Positions 45,593 to 53,202 of a stretch of 62,956 bases of DNA are shown here, piece after piece. Made by a program: the position numbers and the translations under genes. The stretch spans positions 1 to 62,956 of the IMG/VR virus record IMGVR_UViG_3300042555_000449. The stretch is one strand, 5' to 3'. The DNA comes from a virus. Position 1 is the first letter of the stretch. Every line of letters starts with the position of its first letter. Under the pieces are notes generated by a model, which was given only the letters and a program-made list of their open reading frames with translations, had not been told where the DNA came from and made no database searches.

Positions 45593-45611
45593 TAGTTAAT
45601 TTTTTATATTG

Positions 45612-45734
45612 TTAAGCTTCCCAATTGTTTGAGTCATTCTCCCAATTAAGTGTAACTAAATTCCATATGTTAGATATAATAGTAGAAGCAACATCTGCTG
45701 TATCTGTTATTATATTCCATATTACGTTTACCAT
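45612..45734 (-). CDS. small protein, Trp/Asn/Ile-rich (40 aa)
   Basis: A 40-codon frame begins at the ATG overlapping the stop of the upstream spike-base-like gene (ATGGTAAACG, sharing four bases with TGGTAA) and ends 19 nt before the fibre gene. It has a repeating WN motif (VIWNIITDTADV, NIWNLVTLNWENDSNNW). Exact coupling and filling of the gap support it as real. Probably structural; no family known. Confidence 0.5.
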   Translation of the reverse strand: MVNVIWNIITDTADVASTIISNIWNLVTLNWENDSNNWEA

Positions 45735-46021
45735 AAACCCATAATGTTTGTAGCAGTAGAAGTAGAACTAACTTTCTTCACTTGAATAGGTAAGAAAGTA
45801 CCAGCTACTACACTATTGAAAGTAACTAAGGTGTCAGTAGTATCTTGTGCCATAACAACAATCAAGTTACCAGCACCACCAATGTACAATCCACCACAAT
45901 ATCCTGGCTGACCATTAGCTGATAAATCAACATTATATGCTACTTGACCAGCAGTAGGTGTAGTATTCACAAAAAGCTTTGCTTGCCCTGCTTGGTAATT
46001 AGTATCTTTAGTAAAACTCAT
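45728..46021 (-). CDS. spike-base / virion decoration-like protein (97 aa)
   Basis: The 97 residues fit the small family of tail spike-base proteins related to a gene transfer agent component: GLYIGGAGNLIVVMAQDT, then VTFNSVVAGTFLPIQVKKV and a final TATNIMGLW. Family members form a small beta barrel at the virion surface or spike base. A late promoter motif ends 16 nt upstream, and a fibre gene lies shortly downstream, in keeping with a spike function. Confidence 0.65.
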   Translation of the reverse strand: MSFTKDTNYQAGQAKLFVNTTPTAGQVAYNVDLSANGQPGYCGGLYIGGAGNLIVVMAQDTTDTLVTFNSVVAGTFLPIQVKKVSSTSTATNIMGLW

Positions 46022-46037
46022 TTTAATTAATTTACAA

Positions 46038-46049
46038 ATATAATACGTT
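46038..46049 (-). promoter_or_regulatory. putative late promoter motif AACGTATTATAT
   Basis: Complement of 46038-46049, overlapping the end of the RepL-like gene and ending 16 nt before the spike-base ATG. It would be the first late start of the minus-strand virion region. Confidence 0.62.
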
Positions 46050-46470
46050 ATTTGAACTTAGATATTCTAACCCCATTAAACATTAGATTAGGATTAACCC
46101 TATACACATACTTCCTTTCTGTCTTGGCAATCACATTACGCTTTATTAGCTCCTTTACGCCATTATAATACCCTGTCTTACCAATGTTACCTATTATTGA
46201 TTTAACGTCCGTATAATCGATATAAACTAGGTTATTGCCCTTCTCTAACTTAAACACTACATATGACAATAGCTGGTAGCCAATATAAGGCAACCCATAG
46301 ATAGCCTTGGCGAACTCATCAGTATACACCTTGACAAAAGGTAAACTATCAATAGTTAGAAACCTATCATCTTCCATGACATCCATAACCTCACCATTGT
46401 CTACATCTACCAAACGCTTAACAGGTATCTTTTTGGCAACCCTGCGTATGCCTTTTAACTCATTGTCCAT
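46048..46470 (-). CDS. RepL-like winged-helix protein (140 aa)
   Basis: The C-terminal half resembles plasmid/phage RepL proteins: VYIDYTDVKSIIGNIGKTGY as recognition helices, GVKELIKRNVIAKTERKYVY, and the family ending RVNPNLMFNGVRISKF. RepL-type proteins bind DNA and act in replication initiation or maintenance, and in phages may act as regulators. ATG 46470 is preferred: an upstream in-frame ATG at 46485 lies inside the predicted -7 element, so it could not be transcribed. It faces a 549-nt control region and precedes the whole late region. Confidence 0.68.
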   Translation of the reverse strand: MDNELKGIRRVAKKIPVKRLVDVDNGEVMDVMEDDRFLTIDSLPFVKVYTDEFAKAIYGLPYIGYQLLSYVVFKLEKGNNLVYIDYTDVKSIIGNIGKTGYYNGVKELIKRNVIAKTERKYVYRVNPNLMFNGVRISKFK

Positions 46471-46474
46471 AGCA

Positions 46475-46531
46475 CAAATGTACAACTACTTTTTCCGCTA
46501 TACAAAAATAATTATTCACATATACGGAAAA
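46475..46531 (-). promoter_or_regulatory. host-type promoter and inverted repeat for the RepL-like gene
   Basis: On the minus strand TTG (complement of 46503-46505) and TACATTTG (complement of 46475-46482) are separated by exactly 20 nt, a full match to the Bacteroidota TTG-N~20-TAnnTTTG promoter. The start site would fall at or next to the ATG, giving a leaderless or nearly leaderless mRNA. TTTTCCG (46491-46497) and CGGAAAA (46525-46531) form an inverted repeat around the -33 element, a plausible operator. Confidence 0.6.
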
Positions 46532-47019
46532 CCTACTACGCCCCATAAGGGTTTGAACCACCTTACTTCTTATAATAAAAGAAGGAGGCACTAAGTGTAC
46601 TAATGGAAGTTAGCTACATAAAGGTGGGGATGATATACATACTTTGTCATGATGGTCCTTTTTGGGAAATTGGCTTTTTTTTAATGGGTACCTTTGTACT
46701 TTGTAATTTTTTTTTACTTATATAAATTGATTTTGAGTACCTTATATTGATTAACTAAAGGTAAAAAGCATATGGGACTATCTAAATACCTATAAATTAC
46801 CCTTTTATATGCTTTGTGTAACTTATTAGTTTAGGTAATACCTCATAACTCATTGATTATTAATACTTTTCTTTATTATAGTTACTTTTATAGTCGGGTA
46901 AATTGTTATTTTATAGGTACAAAATAACGCTATAATGTAGTATTGACGCTATTTTAACTATTATTTTTTGTATAGTATCAATTCATTTTTTTAACTAACA
47001 AAACAAAAACAAAAAAATT
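46532..47019. other. AT-rich divergent control region
   Basis: No gene is supported here. Two small hairpins abut near its left end: TAAGG/CCTTA (46546-46565) and CTTCTT/AAGAAG with loop ATAATAA (46566-46584). A TACCTTTG at 46689-46696 matches the -7 consensus but lacks a well-spaced TTG. The segment before the 171-aa gene is extremely AT-rich, with an A-rich leader directly before its ATG. It separates rightward early from leftward late transcription. Confidence 0.5.
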
Positions 47020-47535
47020 ATGTCAACACAATTAAACACACCGCAAAAAGCTAAAAACATTAAAGCTACTAACAAAAGCAAAGAAGCTATTAAACCTGTT
47101 AATAATAGCATGGCAAAAACAAATAAGAAAAAAGCCGCTAAAAAAGTACGTATAGTATTTTTAAATGAGGGAGTAACGGGGAAAAAGTTAGCCGAAATTA
47201 AGGGCATATCTTACGAAAATTACGCCACGGCTGAATTAACTTTGAGTGCACACCTTAAAAACATTTTAACACACGGCAAAGCGTTTTTAAATAGTTTTTC
47301 TAATTATAATGATAATACCTATAAATTGCCTTTAATATTAGATAGTTTAACAGAAGAGCAAAAATATGTTACAAAGATAGAAAAAAATAAAGACGGGAGT
47401 ACAAAACTTGATAAAAAAGGCAATATAGTACGTACGTTTATACTTGACAAAGACGGCAATAAAGTAAAAAGGTACTTTACTTATAAGCAAGTACAAAACT
47501 TTGTAGCTAATTACTACAAAAACTTAAGCAAGTAA
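47020..47535 (+). CDS. hypothetical early protein (171 aa)
   Basis: A 171-residue basic protein. The first ~50 residues are Lys/Asn/Ala-rich and disordered (KKAAKKVRIVF at their end). Residues ~60-130 contain SYENYATAELTLSAHLKNIL and FSNYNDNTYKLPLILDSL, and ~130-160 have a Lys/Asp-rich turn region (NKDGSTKLDKKGN). No family recognised. It is the first rightward gene after the control region and is followed at once by a 12-bp perfect inverted repeat, so it is probably its own immediate-early transcription unit. Confidence 0.58.
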   Translation: MSTQLNTPQKAKNIKATNKSKEAIKPVNNSMAKTNKKKAAKKVRIVFLNEGVTGKKLAEIKGISYENYATAELTLSAHLKNILTHGKAFLNSFSNYNDNTYKLPLILDSLTEEQKYVTKIEKNKDGSTKLDKKGNIVRTFILDKDGNKVKRYFTYKQVQNFVANYYKNLSK

Positions 47536-47540
47536 TAATA

Positions 47541-47570
47541 TATAGGGCTATATTAATTTATAGCCCTATA
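47541..47570. terminator. 12-bp perfect inverted repeat after the 171-aa gene
   Basis: TATAGGGCTATA (47541-47552), loop TTAATT and TATAGCCCTATA (47559-47570) form a perfect 12-bp stem starting 6 nt after the stop codon. A U tract is absent, so besides termination it may be a cruciform or protein-binding site at the edge of the noncoding region. Confidence 0.6.
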
Positions 47571-47667
47571 ATTGCCTTATAATAGTAGGTATTTTTAATA
47601 TGTTCAATTCATATATAGGGCACTATAATATAGTTAATGTAATTTATACAAAGTTATGCAATTTAAA

Positions 47668-47982
47668 AAAAATGTACGCCATATTGCCGTAAGGTAACAG
47701 CGAAATGATATAGTACATTTTTCAATTTTACGGGTAAAGTAACTATAAAAGCGAAATGCTTTTTACTCCCGTAAGCCGTACAAAGTACGCTAATTGTTTT
47801 TATTAGTTTTGTTTTTATAGCCTACATTTATAGGGTATAATTAAGCAAGTGCCGTTAATACGGCTTGTATGCAAATAGTTAGGTATTTAATATATCTTAA
47901 TAGCTCAATGAGTACACAATAAAGGGTATTTATTTATAAGTTAGCGAAATGCTAATTAATAAATACAAGTAGCGAAATGCTA
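47668..47982. repeat. hairpin array with GCGAAATGC cores (candidate origin or regulatory RNA)
   Basis: The 651-nt stretch 47536-48186 has no convincing gene. It holds three hairpins with the same GAAAT loop but different stems: AAAAGC/GCTTTT (47747-47763), TTAGC/GCTAA (47941-47955) and TAGC/GCTA (47970-47982). A fourth variant core (47700-47708) lies inside a 10-bp perfect stem AAAAATGTAC/GTACATTTTT (47668-47722). Outer stems also enclose others: TTACGGG/CCCGTAA (47728-47774) and TATTTAT/ATAAATA (47931-47965). Stem changes that keep pairing suggest selection on structure. It lies beside the RepL-like gene and a strand switch. Confidence 0.6.
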
Positions 47983-48186
47983 TTTTATTGTTATATGGCT
48001 TATCCCATTAAGGTATCTTACAAATAATGTAAGGTATTCAATATAATAAATATCTAATCAAGTAATTATTAATCATTTTATTTATTACAGAGCAAAGGTA
48101 GTAGTAATTTAGAATTGATAACAGCAATGTTATGCGGTTCATTTACCGCCTACTATCTCATTTTATAACTTTTAAAATATATAATC

Positions 48187-48447
48187 ATGAATAAAGATAT
48201 CAATTTTCTTCAATCAAGAAGATATAAACCAATGAGCAAAAATAATATCAAGCCCTTAACTTACGGCAATGTTAATAAAAGCTATACTAACGCTATTGAT
48301 ATTAACACAAACAGACAAATTAATCTTAATCAATTAATTGTCAATACCCATAATGCAATAAAAGATACTAAAAAGATAGTATCTAATACTATAATTAAAA
48401 CTAATTATCACCGACAATCAAGGTCTACAATAGGATTAATAAAATAA
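48187..48447 (+). CDS. hypothetical protein, Asn/Lys/Ile-rich (86 aa)
   Basis: An 86-residue basic protein without recognised domains (NFLQSRRYKPMSKNN, NLNQLIVNTHNAIKDTKKIV). It is the first gene after the noncoding hairpin region and starts from an AT-rich leader. Very AT-biased codon use is in line with its surroundings, so real coding status is likely but not certain. Confidence 0.45.
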   Translation: MNKDINFLQSRRYKPMSKNNIKPLTYGNVNKSYTNAIDINTNRQINLNQLIVNTHNAIKDTKKIVSNTIIKTNYHRQSRSTIGLIK

Positions 48448-48482
48448 TAATACATAATCAATAACTCTTAAAACAAAACAAC

Positions 48483-48647
48483 ATGAGAGAAATCCAATTC
48501 CAAAACCGAACCGAGCAAGGCTTCCGTTTGGCTTACATGAACCTAAAATCTAGGTACAGAAATGTAAAATTTGTTTGTAGTAATATCCACGGCTTACTAA
48601 GTGGGTATTTTATTGTTTCATCTTATAAAAAGTATAGCCATGTTTAA
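48483..48647 (+). CDS. hypothetical protein (54 aa)
   Basis: A 54-codon frame (REIQFQNRTEQGFRLAYMNL, then KFVCSNIHGLLSGYFIVS) starts after the A-rich leader AAAACAACATG. Its end overlaps the next small membrane-protein gene by 8 nt, a coupling that supports both. No family recognised. Confidence 0.45.
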   Translation: MREIQFQNRTEQGFRLAYMNLKSRYRNVKFVCSNIHGLLSGYFIVSSYKKYSHV

Positions 48648-48819
48648 ACTTCATCACTTGCTTGCTGTGTTATCTTTATTGTTAATCGGAGGCTCAACAA
48701 TTACAATGATACACGGGCAAACAATGACCGAGCTAATCATGTCCCTAATCGGTATGGTTGAGGGCGGTATTATCTTTCTTATCTACGCAAAGATAGATGA
48801 GAAGATAAATAGCAAATAG
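48640..48819 (+). CDS. small membrane protein (59 aa)
   Basis: A 59-residue protein with two hydrophobic helices (LLAVLSLLLIGGSTITMI and LIMSLIGMVEGGIIFLIYA). ATG 48640 is favoured over an upstream GTG because it overlaps the preceding gene's stop only slightly. Early-expressed small membrane proteins of phages often alter host envelope functions or block superinfection; nothing specific is visible here. Confidence 0.5.
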   Translation: MFKLHHLLAVLSLLLIGGSTITMIHGQTMTELIMSLIGMVEGGIIFLIYAKIDEKINSK

Positions 48820-48872
48820 CACTTTATTTTTCTCCACGTTCATCTTTTTCTTTTACCTACAAAACACAACGT

Positions 48873-49037
48873 ATGTCCTTTTTGACAATTTTAAAAATCA
48901 GTTTTACAATAGCCCTAATTACGTTAGGGCTTCTTTCTTGCTCAACGCCAAAAGCGTCATGGGGCAAAGGCGATGGCATGAATAAACATTGCCAAAACAA
49001 ATATGTATCTAATCGTGTACCCTTTAATTTTAATTAG
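48873..49037 (+). CDS. small lipoprotein (54 aa)
   Basis: The N-terminus (KISFTIALITLGLLSC) is a lipoprotein signal with lipobox LLSC, followed by a short polar tail (STPKASWGKGDGMNKH). After processing about 35 residues would stay attached to a membrane. It overlaps nothing and ends 4 nt before the next ATG. Small phage lipoproteins can act in superinfection exclusion; that role is speculative here. Confidence 0.5.
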   Translation: MSFLTILKISFTIALITLGLLSCSTPKASWGKGDGMNKHCQNKYVSNRVPFNFN

Positions 49038-49041
49038 TACT

Positions 49042-49317
49042 ATGGAACAAAAACCAATTTACCTCGTTAAGTATTCATTAGGTGAATACGGAGATTACAG
49101 AGAGAATGTGCATTCAGCATATGAAGATGAAGATGATGCTCGTTTGGTTAAACTAGATGTTTATATCAATATCCTAAATGCATTTAGACAATGGGAAATA
49201 GGAATGATTGACAACTACACCTCTTTAGAAGATGAGCAAATAAAAGATTGGGACGAATTTATAGTTGACAAAAATAAAGTATGGGTTGAACAATTAAATT
49301 ATTATCCTAAAAAATAA
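49042..49317 (+). CDS. hypothetical protein (91 aa)
   Basis: An acidic 91-residue protein (YLVKYSLGEYGDYRENVHSA, EDEDDARLVKLDVY) with alternating strands and helices. ATG 49042 follows TAGTACT at the end of the lipoprotein gene; an ATG at 49003 would overlap that gene. No family recognised. It opens a run of three small acidic genes before the amidoligase region. Confidence 0.55.
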   Translation: MEQKPIYLVKYSLGEYGDYRENVHSAYEDEDDARLVKLDVYINILNAFRQWEIGMIDNYTSLEDEQIKDWDEFIVDKNKVWVEQLNYYPKK

Positions 49318-49323
49318 AACTAT

Positions 49324-49581
49324 ATGGCACAATACAAAATAACACGAGAAAGATTTCTTGATTGGTACTTTTCTGACAGCGACGAAGTAAAATCATTCGG
49401 TTACAGCTGTATGAATGAATTGATTAATACAGGAAAAATTGAAAAAAGCGTACAAGGTTTAATTGACGAGTGTGGGTATATTCCTAAATATATATGCGAA
49501 GGAGAGCAAGATAAAGAATACAATGGTGTATCCCCATTAGATTTAGAATTATGCCCTTCGCAAGTAGAACTTATTAATTAA
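49324..49581 (+). CDS. hypothetical protein (85 aa)
   Basis: An 85-residue acidic protein (ITRERFLDWYFSDSDEVKSF, YNGVSPLDLELCPSQVELIN). Its N-terminal helix pattern resembles small phage proteins beginning 'RE-FL-WY--D', but no function is known. It starts 6 nt after the preceding gene in the context AAAACTATATG. Confidence 0.55.
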   Translation: MAQYKITRERFLDWYFSDSDEVKSFGYSCMNELINTGKIEKSVQGLIDECGYIPKYICEGEQDKEYNGVSPLDLELCPSQVELIN

Positions 49582-49598
49582 CCCTATAAAACAAACGT

Positions 49599-49814
49599 AT
49601 GTCACAAACAATCCAAGTAAACCCTGTAGAATTGGCTACTTACTTAGCCCAATCTCAATTAGATACGATGTATCAAACAAGTGAAATCTTCTATCCCTAT
49701 TTGGATAGTGATGACGATGATGAGCCCTCCAAATATACAGAAGAAGGGCAAAAACATTTTGACAATTGGTATGATTGGTATTATGGCGTAGTAACAGGAC
49801 ACAAAATTAATTAA
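49599..49814 (+). CDS. hypothetical protein (71 aa)
   Basis: A 71-residue very acidic protein (YPYLDSDDDDEPSKYTEEGQ, FDNWYDWYYGVVTGH) with no recognised family. Strong negative charge could mimic nucleic acid, but this is only a compositional remark. Confidence 0.52.
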   Translation: MSQTIQVNPVELATYLAQSQLDTMYQTSEIFYPYLDSDDDDEPSKYTEEGQKHFDNWYDWYYGVVTGHKIN

Positions 49815-49832
49815 CCTATAAATAAAACTACA

Positions 49833-50870
49833 ATGGCAACAATTAATGTAGGCGACTTAGTTCGCATCACCGACAGAGATTACAATTACAGTTCTTATAG
49901 AGAAATGTTTAGAGCAATGGGATTTGCTAATGACAATATAAGAAATTCCCAATTTAATAATGGTGATGTTGTTAGAGTATTTGATGTAAGACCCCACCCT
50001 GACATGTCATATAGAACTCTCTATGGTTTAAGAGCTTTGAATGTTGAGCAAGAAATACTTATGAATGACTTAGGTATTGAGTACTTGTTACCTGGCAATT
50101 GGCATATCAAAGTAACAGAAGAAAACAGAGAGATGTTAGGTCGTTGGAGAATGGCAGGTCATTTAGACACACTTGAAGGCTATATACTTAGCGAACACAA
50201 CAATCAGCGTGGTTATTGGGTAGCAATTGAACGAAGTATCCCAACCCATTGCCAAATAGAAATATCAACCGAACAATTTATTGAATACGTATTAAACCAA
50301 CCTTTTAATACTATGCCTGAGCAAACAAACAACCTCGAGAACGAGGCACAAGATGAGGTAGTAGTAACTACCGAGAAAGTAGTTTGTCTTACTGACAAAT
50401 GGAATTATGTAAACCTAGGTGGTGTGTATGAGGTAACTAAGCGTGACGAATACTATACCTATGTCAAAGATGAGGTAGGTGGTGAATCAAGATATGCCCA
50501 CCATTACTTTGAGGAATGGGTACACGAAGACCTTAGGGCTAAGCGTGACCAATTCCGTAACCTATTCGGTGACCATTCAGCACGTATGTTTTTAGATAGT
50601 GGCGATGAAGTTAAGAAGTTATTAGCCGAGTTATATCCTAAGTTATACAAGTATAACGATTGGATAAAGTTAACAAGGGCTGACAACAACCTTTCTTATA
50701 CTCCATTAAAAGCTGAAAGCAATAGCTATTATCCCTTGGTGTTAATGAATGAAGACATTACAACTAATGAGTCGCTTCATGGGTACTTACGATTTGACCA
50801 TAGCGATATTGAAATGAATACGTTTATAAGCAAAGGTTATACCTATATTAGATTTAGACCTAGACACTAA
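49833..50870 (+). CDS. hypothetical protein next to the amidoligase module (345 aa)
   Basis: A 345-residue soluble protein. It starts with NVGDLVRITDRDYNYSS and contains NNGDVVRVFDV, both in the style of small SH3/KOW-like barrels. A second barrel-like unit (VVCLTDKWNYVNLGGVYEVT, about residues 187-215) precedes a helical part with RAKRDQFRNLFGDHSARMFL. No catalytic motif recognised. It lies 147 nt upstream of the zinc-ribbon amidoligase, separated only by a 43-aa gene, and may belong to the same functional unit. Confidence 0.55.
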   Translation: MATINVGDLVRITDRDYNYSSYREMFRAMGFANDNIRNSQFNNGDVVRVFDVRPHPDMSYRTLYGLRALNVEQEILMNDLGIEYLLPGNWHIKVTEENREMLGRWRMAGHLDTLEGYILSEHNNQRGYWVAIERSIPTHCQIEISTEQFIEYVLNQPFNTMPEQTNNLENEAQDEVVVTTEKVVCLTDKWNYVNLGGVYEVTKRDEYYTYVKDEVGGESRYAHHYFEEWVHEDLRAKRDQFRNLFGDHSARMFLDSGDEVKKLLAELYPKLYKYNDWIKLTRADNNLSYTPLKAESNSYYPLVLMNEDITTNESLHGYLRFDHSDIEMNTFISKGYTYIRFRPRH

Positions 50871-50882
50871 ACCCTATATCAT

Positions 50883-51014
50883 ATGATACACGAAATCTTC
50901 CACGCTATTGGGTTATGTCCTGATAGCCCTGCCTTTCAATTGTGCCACTCAATACTTGCCGAGTGGCATATTTATTTTAACCATATCAAATCATTGTTCA
51001 CTTTTAAATTCTAA
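50883..51014 (+). CDS. small protein with embedded hairpin (43 aa)
   Basis: A 43-codon frame (HEIFHAIGLCPDSPAFQL, then WHIYFNHIKSLFTFKF) starts 12 nt after the 345-aa gene and ends 3 nt before the amidoligase. The DNA contains TGCCACTC and GAGTGGCA (50943-50968), a perfect 8-bp stem with a 10-nt loop. The frame is neatly spaced, but the segment might instead act mainly as an RNA structure controlling the amidoligase. Confidence 0.42.
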   Translation: MIHEIFHAIGLCPDSPAFQLCHSILAEWHIYFNHIKSLFTFKF

Positions 51015-51017
51015 TGT

Positions 51018-52259
51018 ATGCCAACAACAACAGAAGAGCAAGATGTACTTCATTGTGCTGATTGCTCAACAGAAATAACAAGCGAAGATTATGTAGACAA
51101 TGTAGGTGACCCTATATGCGAAGATTGTAACGACAACTATCACTCATGCGCTGGTTGTAGTGATGTTATCCACAGCGATGATACTTATTTCGCAAATGAT
51201 GACTCTTGGTGTAATGATTGTTACGTCAACAGATTTTCTACATGTGATGATTGTAATGAAGTAATTCGCAACGACGATATATGCCAAGTCCATGGTAGAA
51301 GTGGTAGTGAAAGATATGTATGTGATGATTGTCGTTCTGATTACTATTGGTGTGAGAGTTGTGATGAGTATGTTCATGAGGATAACTATTGTCAAGACGA
51401 TTTGTGCAATGATTGTTATAACGATAGATATGGTGACGATGATGATGACGGTAGCAGCAGCAGTAAAGAAATCATACGCAGCTACAATTACAAACCTACC
51501 CCTAAGTTCTACAAGGTGTCCGAGAATGACAACGTGTATCTAGGTATTGAGTTAGAGGTAGAGCGTGGAGATAGTAATGTAACACACAAGGCTATGGCTG
51601 AAATGGTTAGCAATGACTTCTTATACTTCAAGAGTGACGGTTCACTTAACAATGGGTTTGAGATTGTAACCCACCCTATGACTATATCGTATATCAAGAA
51701 GCATAAGAATGTATGGGCAGATATACTTAACCTATTGCGTAGCAACAAGTATCGTAGCTATGACACTCGTACTTGTGGTATGCATATCCATATCAGCAAG
51801 AATGCCTTTACAACCTGGCATCTATATCGCTTCATGAAGTTCTTTGTTGACAATAGTGACTTTGTTACCAAGATATCTCAGCGTAAGATAGAGAACCTTG
51901 ACCGATGGGCAGCCCTTACCGATGACCCAAGCGAGAGTACTAAAGAGTACACACAAGAGACGCTTATGTACAAGGCAAAGAAAAAGCGTGGCAATAGCAA
52001 GCGTTATCTTGCTGTAAATTTACAGAATGATAATTCAGTAGAAGTTCGTATCTTTAGGGGTACGCTTAATGACTCATCGTTCTTCAAGAACATCGAGTTT
52101 GTTCAAGCGTTGTATGACTATACCAAGTCTATCCCTGACCCTGATATGAGTCTAAAATCTTTTCTAACTTTTATTAAAGATAACAATGAATATCCGTATC
52201 TTCGCAAGTTCATTGCTGATAAAAATATTAATCCTTTCACTAACAATCAAAACAATTAA
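51018..52259 (+). CDS. amidoligase (COOH-NH2 ligase) with N-terminal zinc-ribbon array
   Basis: Residues 13-133 carry about eight CxxC knuckles (C13/C16, C34/C37, C44/C47, C65/C68, C76/C79, C102/C105, C112/C115, C130/C133), i.e. about four treble-clef/LIM-like zinc units, then an Asp/Ser linker. The enzyme domain (about 170-400) matches the amidoligase_2 family of the glutamate-cysteine ligase fold: GIELEVE (176-182), SDGSLNNGFEIVTHP (206-220), CGMHIHIS (253-260) and NDNSVEVRIFRG (337-348) with metal/ATP ligands. Such enzymes form peptide or isopeptide bonds using ATP. The next gene encodes a class II amidotransferase, a pairing known for this family. Substrate unknown. Confidence 0.8.
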   Translation: MPTTTEEQDVLHCADCSTEITSEDYVDNVGDPICEDCNDNYHSCAGCSDVIHSDDTYFANDDSWCNDCYVNRFSTCDDCNEVIRNDDICQVHGRSGSERYVCDDCRSDYYWCESCDEYVHEDNYCQDDLCNDCYNDRYGDDDDDGSSSSKEIIRSYNYKPTPKFYKVSENDNVYLGIELEVERGDSNVTHKAMAEMVSNDFLYFKSDGSLNNGFEIVTHPMTISYIKKHKNVWADILNLLRSNKYRSYDTRTCGMHIHISKNAFTTWHLYRFMKFFVDNSDFVTKISQRKIENLDRWAALTDDPSESTKEYTQETLMYKAKKKRGNSKRYLAVNLQNDNSVEVRIFRGTLNDSSFFKNIEFVQALYDYTKSIPDPDMSLKSFLTFIKDNNEYPYLRKFIADKNINPFTNNQNN

Positions 52260-52262
52260 ACT

Positions 52263-53168
52263 ATGTGTATCGCAATCGTAAATCCAAAAGCAGTAACCCT
52301 TAAGAAACAAATCCTACAGAATTGTTGGGATAATAATAATGATGGTGCAGGTATCCTGTATATCAATAACAACAAAGTAGTAGCCAAGAAAGAAATGACT
52401 GACTTCAATATCTTCTATGGTTATTATCAAGAAGCCAAGCGTTCAGGTAATGACGTTATCCTTCACTTCCGTATCGGTACAAGTGGTGGTGTTAACGAAC
52501 ACAACTGTCACCCATTCCATGTACAAGATGATACATGGTTTGTACACAATGGTATGTTAGATGTTCATGTCCCACACAACAGCCCTATATCTGACACCCA
52601 GATATTCAACAATGGGTTCCTCAAAGGCTTACCTAAGGACTTTATGTATAACGATACTTTGCTTGACCTTATTGAGTATAGTATAGGCAATGGTAACAAG
52701 TTCATATTCTTTAACGAGCACGGCCATTGGCGTATCGTCAACGAGCAAGCAGGTACGTGGGACTTGGGTTGTTGGTTCAGTAACAAGTCTTATAGTTATA
52801 GTTATAAAAAACCTACGTACAATAACTATACGTATGGTAGTGCATACTCCCCAAGTACAAGCGTAGGTTATCCTCGTGTGTACAATGATTGGGACGACAC
52901 CTATGATGTTAAGTCTCAATACAAATGGGATAGCGACGCTAATAGTGAGGATATGATGTGTGAGTCTTGTTGTGAGTTATACCACAAAGATGAGTTAGAA
53001 GAGTTGCCTGACTTCAATAACGCTATGGTATGTTGGGATTGCTATGACTCTATGATGTATGAGATGTATGGCGATGAATACATTAGCGAGCGTGATGAAG
53101 AAATTGTCCACTATAATAAATCTTACGACCAACCAAAGTCAGCTTATGACCCTTTGGCCTGGAAATAA
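52263..53168 (+). CDS. class II glutamine amidotransferase (Ntn hydrolase) with C-terminal zinc ribbon
   Basis: It starts MCIAIVN, giving the N-terminal cysteine nucleophile (C2) of Ntn amidotransferases. Then come HFRIGTSGG (68-76) for the 'H-RW-T-G' motif, NCHPF (81-85) and FVHNG (93-97), and SPISDTQIF (107-115) in the place of the usual 'SDSE' segment. This domain normally releases ammonia from glutamine, or cuts an amide such as a gamma-glutamyl bond. The C-terminus has a CESC...CWDC zinc unit (about 232-262) like those of the amidoligase, so both proteins may dock on the same target. It starts 3 nt after the amidoligase stop. Confidence 0.8.
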   Translation: MCIAIVNPKAVTLKKQILQNCWDNNNDGAGILYINNNKVVAKKEMTDFNIFYGYYQEAKRSGNDVILHFRIGTSGGVNEHNCHPFHVQDDTWFVHNGMLDVHVPHNSPISDTQIFNNGFLKGLPKDFMYNDTLLDLIEYSIGNGNKFIFFNEHGHWRIVNEQAGTWDLGCWFSNKSYSYSYKKPTYNNYTYGSAYSPSTSVGYPRVYNDWDDTYDVKSQYKWDSDANSEDMMCESCCELYHKDELEELPDFNNAMVCWDCYDSMMYEMYGDEYISERDEEIVHYNKSYDQPKSAYDPLAWK

Positions 53169-53202
53169 TAACGATGTTTTGTTTTGATTAGTACAGCATT
53201 GA

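Noticed and set aside
46540-46590. GGTTTGAACC with nearby hairpins as a tRNA
   Set aside because: No acceptor stem or D arm could be built on either strand; only two small hairpins remain.
46689-46696. TACCTTTG as promoter of the 171-aa gene
   Set aside because: The nearest TTG is spaced 16 or 24 nt instead of about 20, and the leader would exceed 300 nt; left as a note only.
47690-47990. GAAA-containing hairpins as hammerhead ribozymes
   Set aside because: The CTGATGA core and the cleavage-site triplet in the right geometry are missing.
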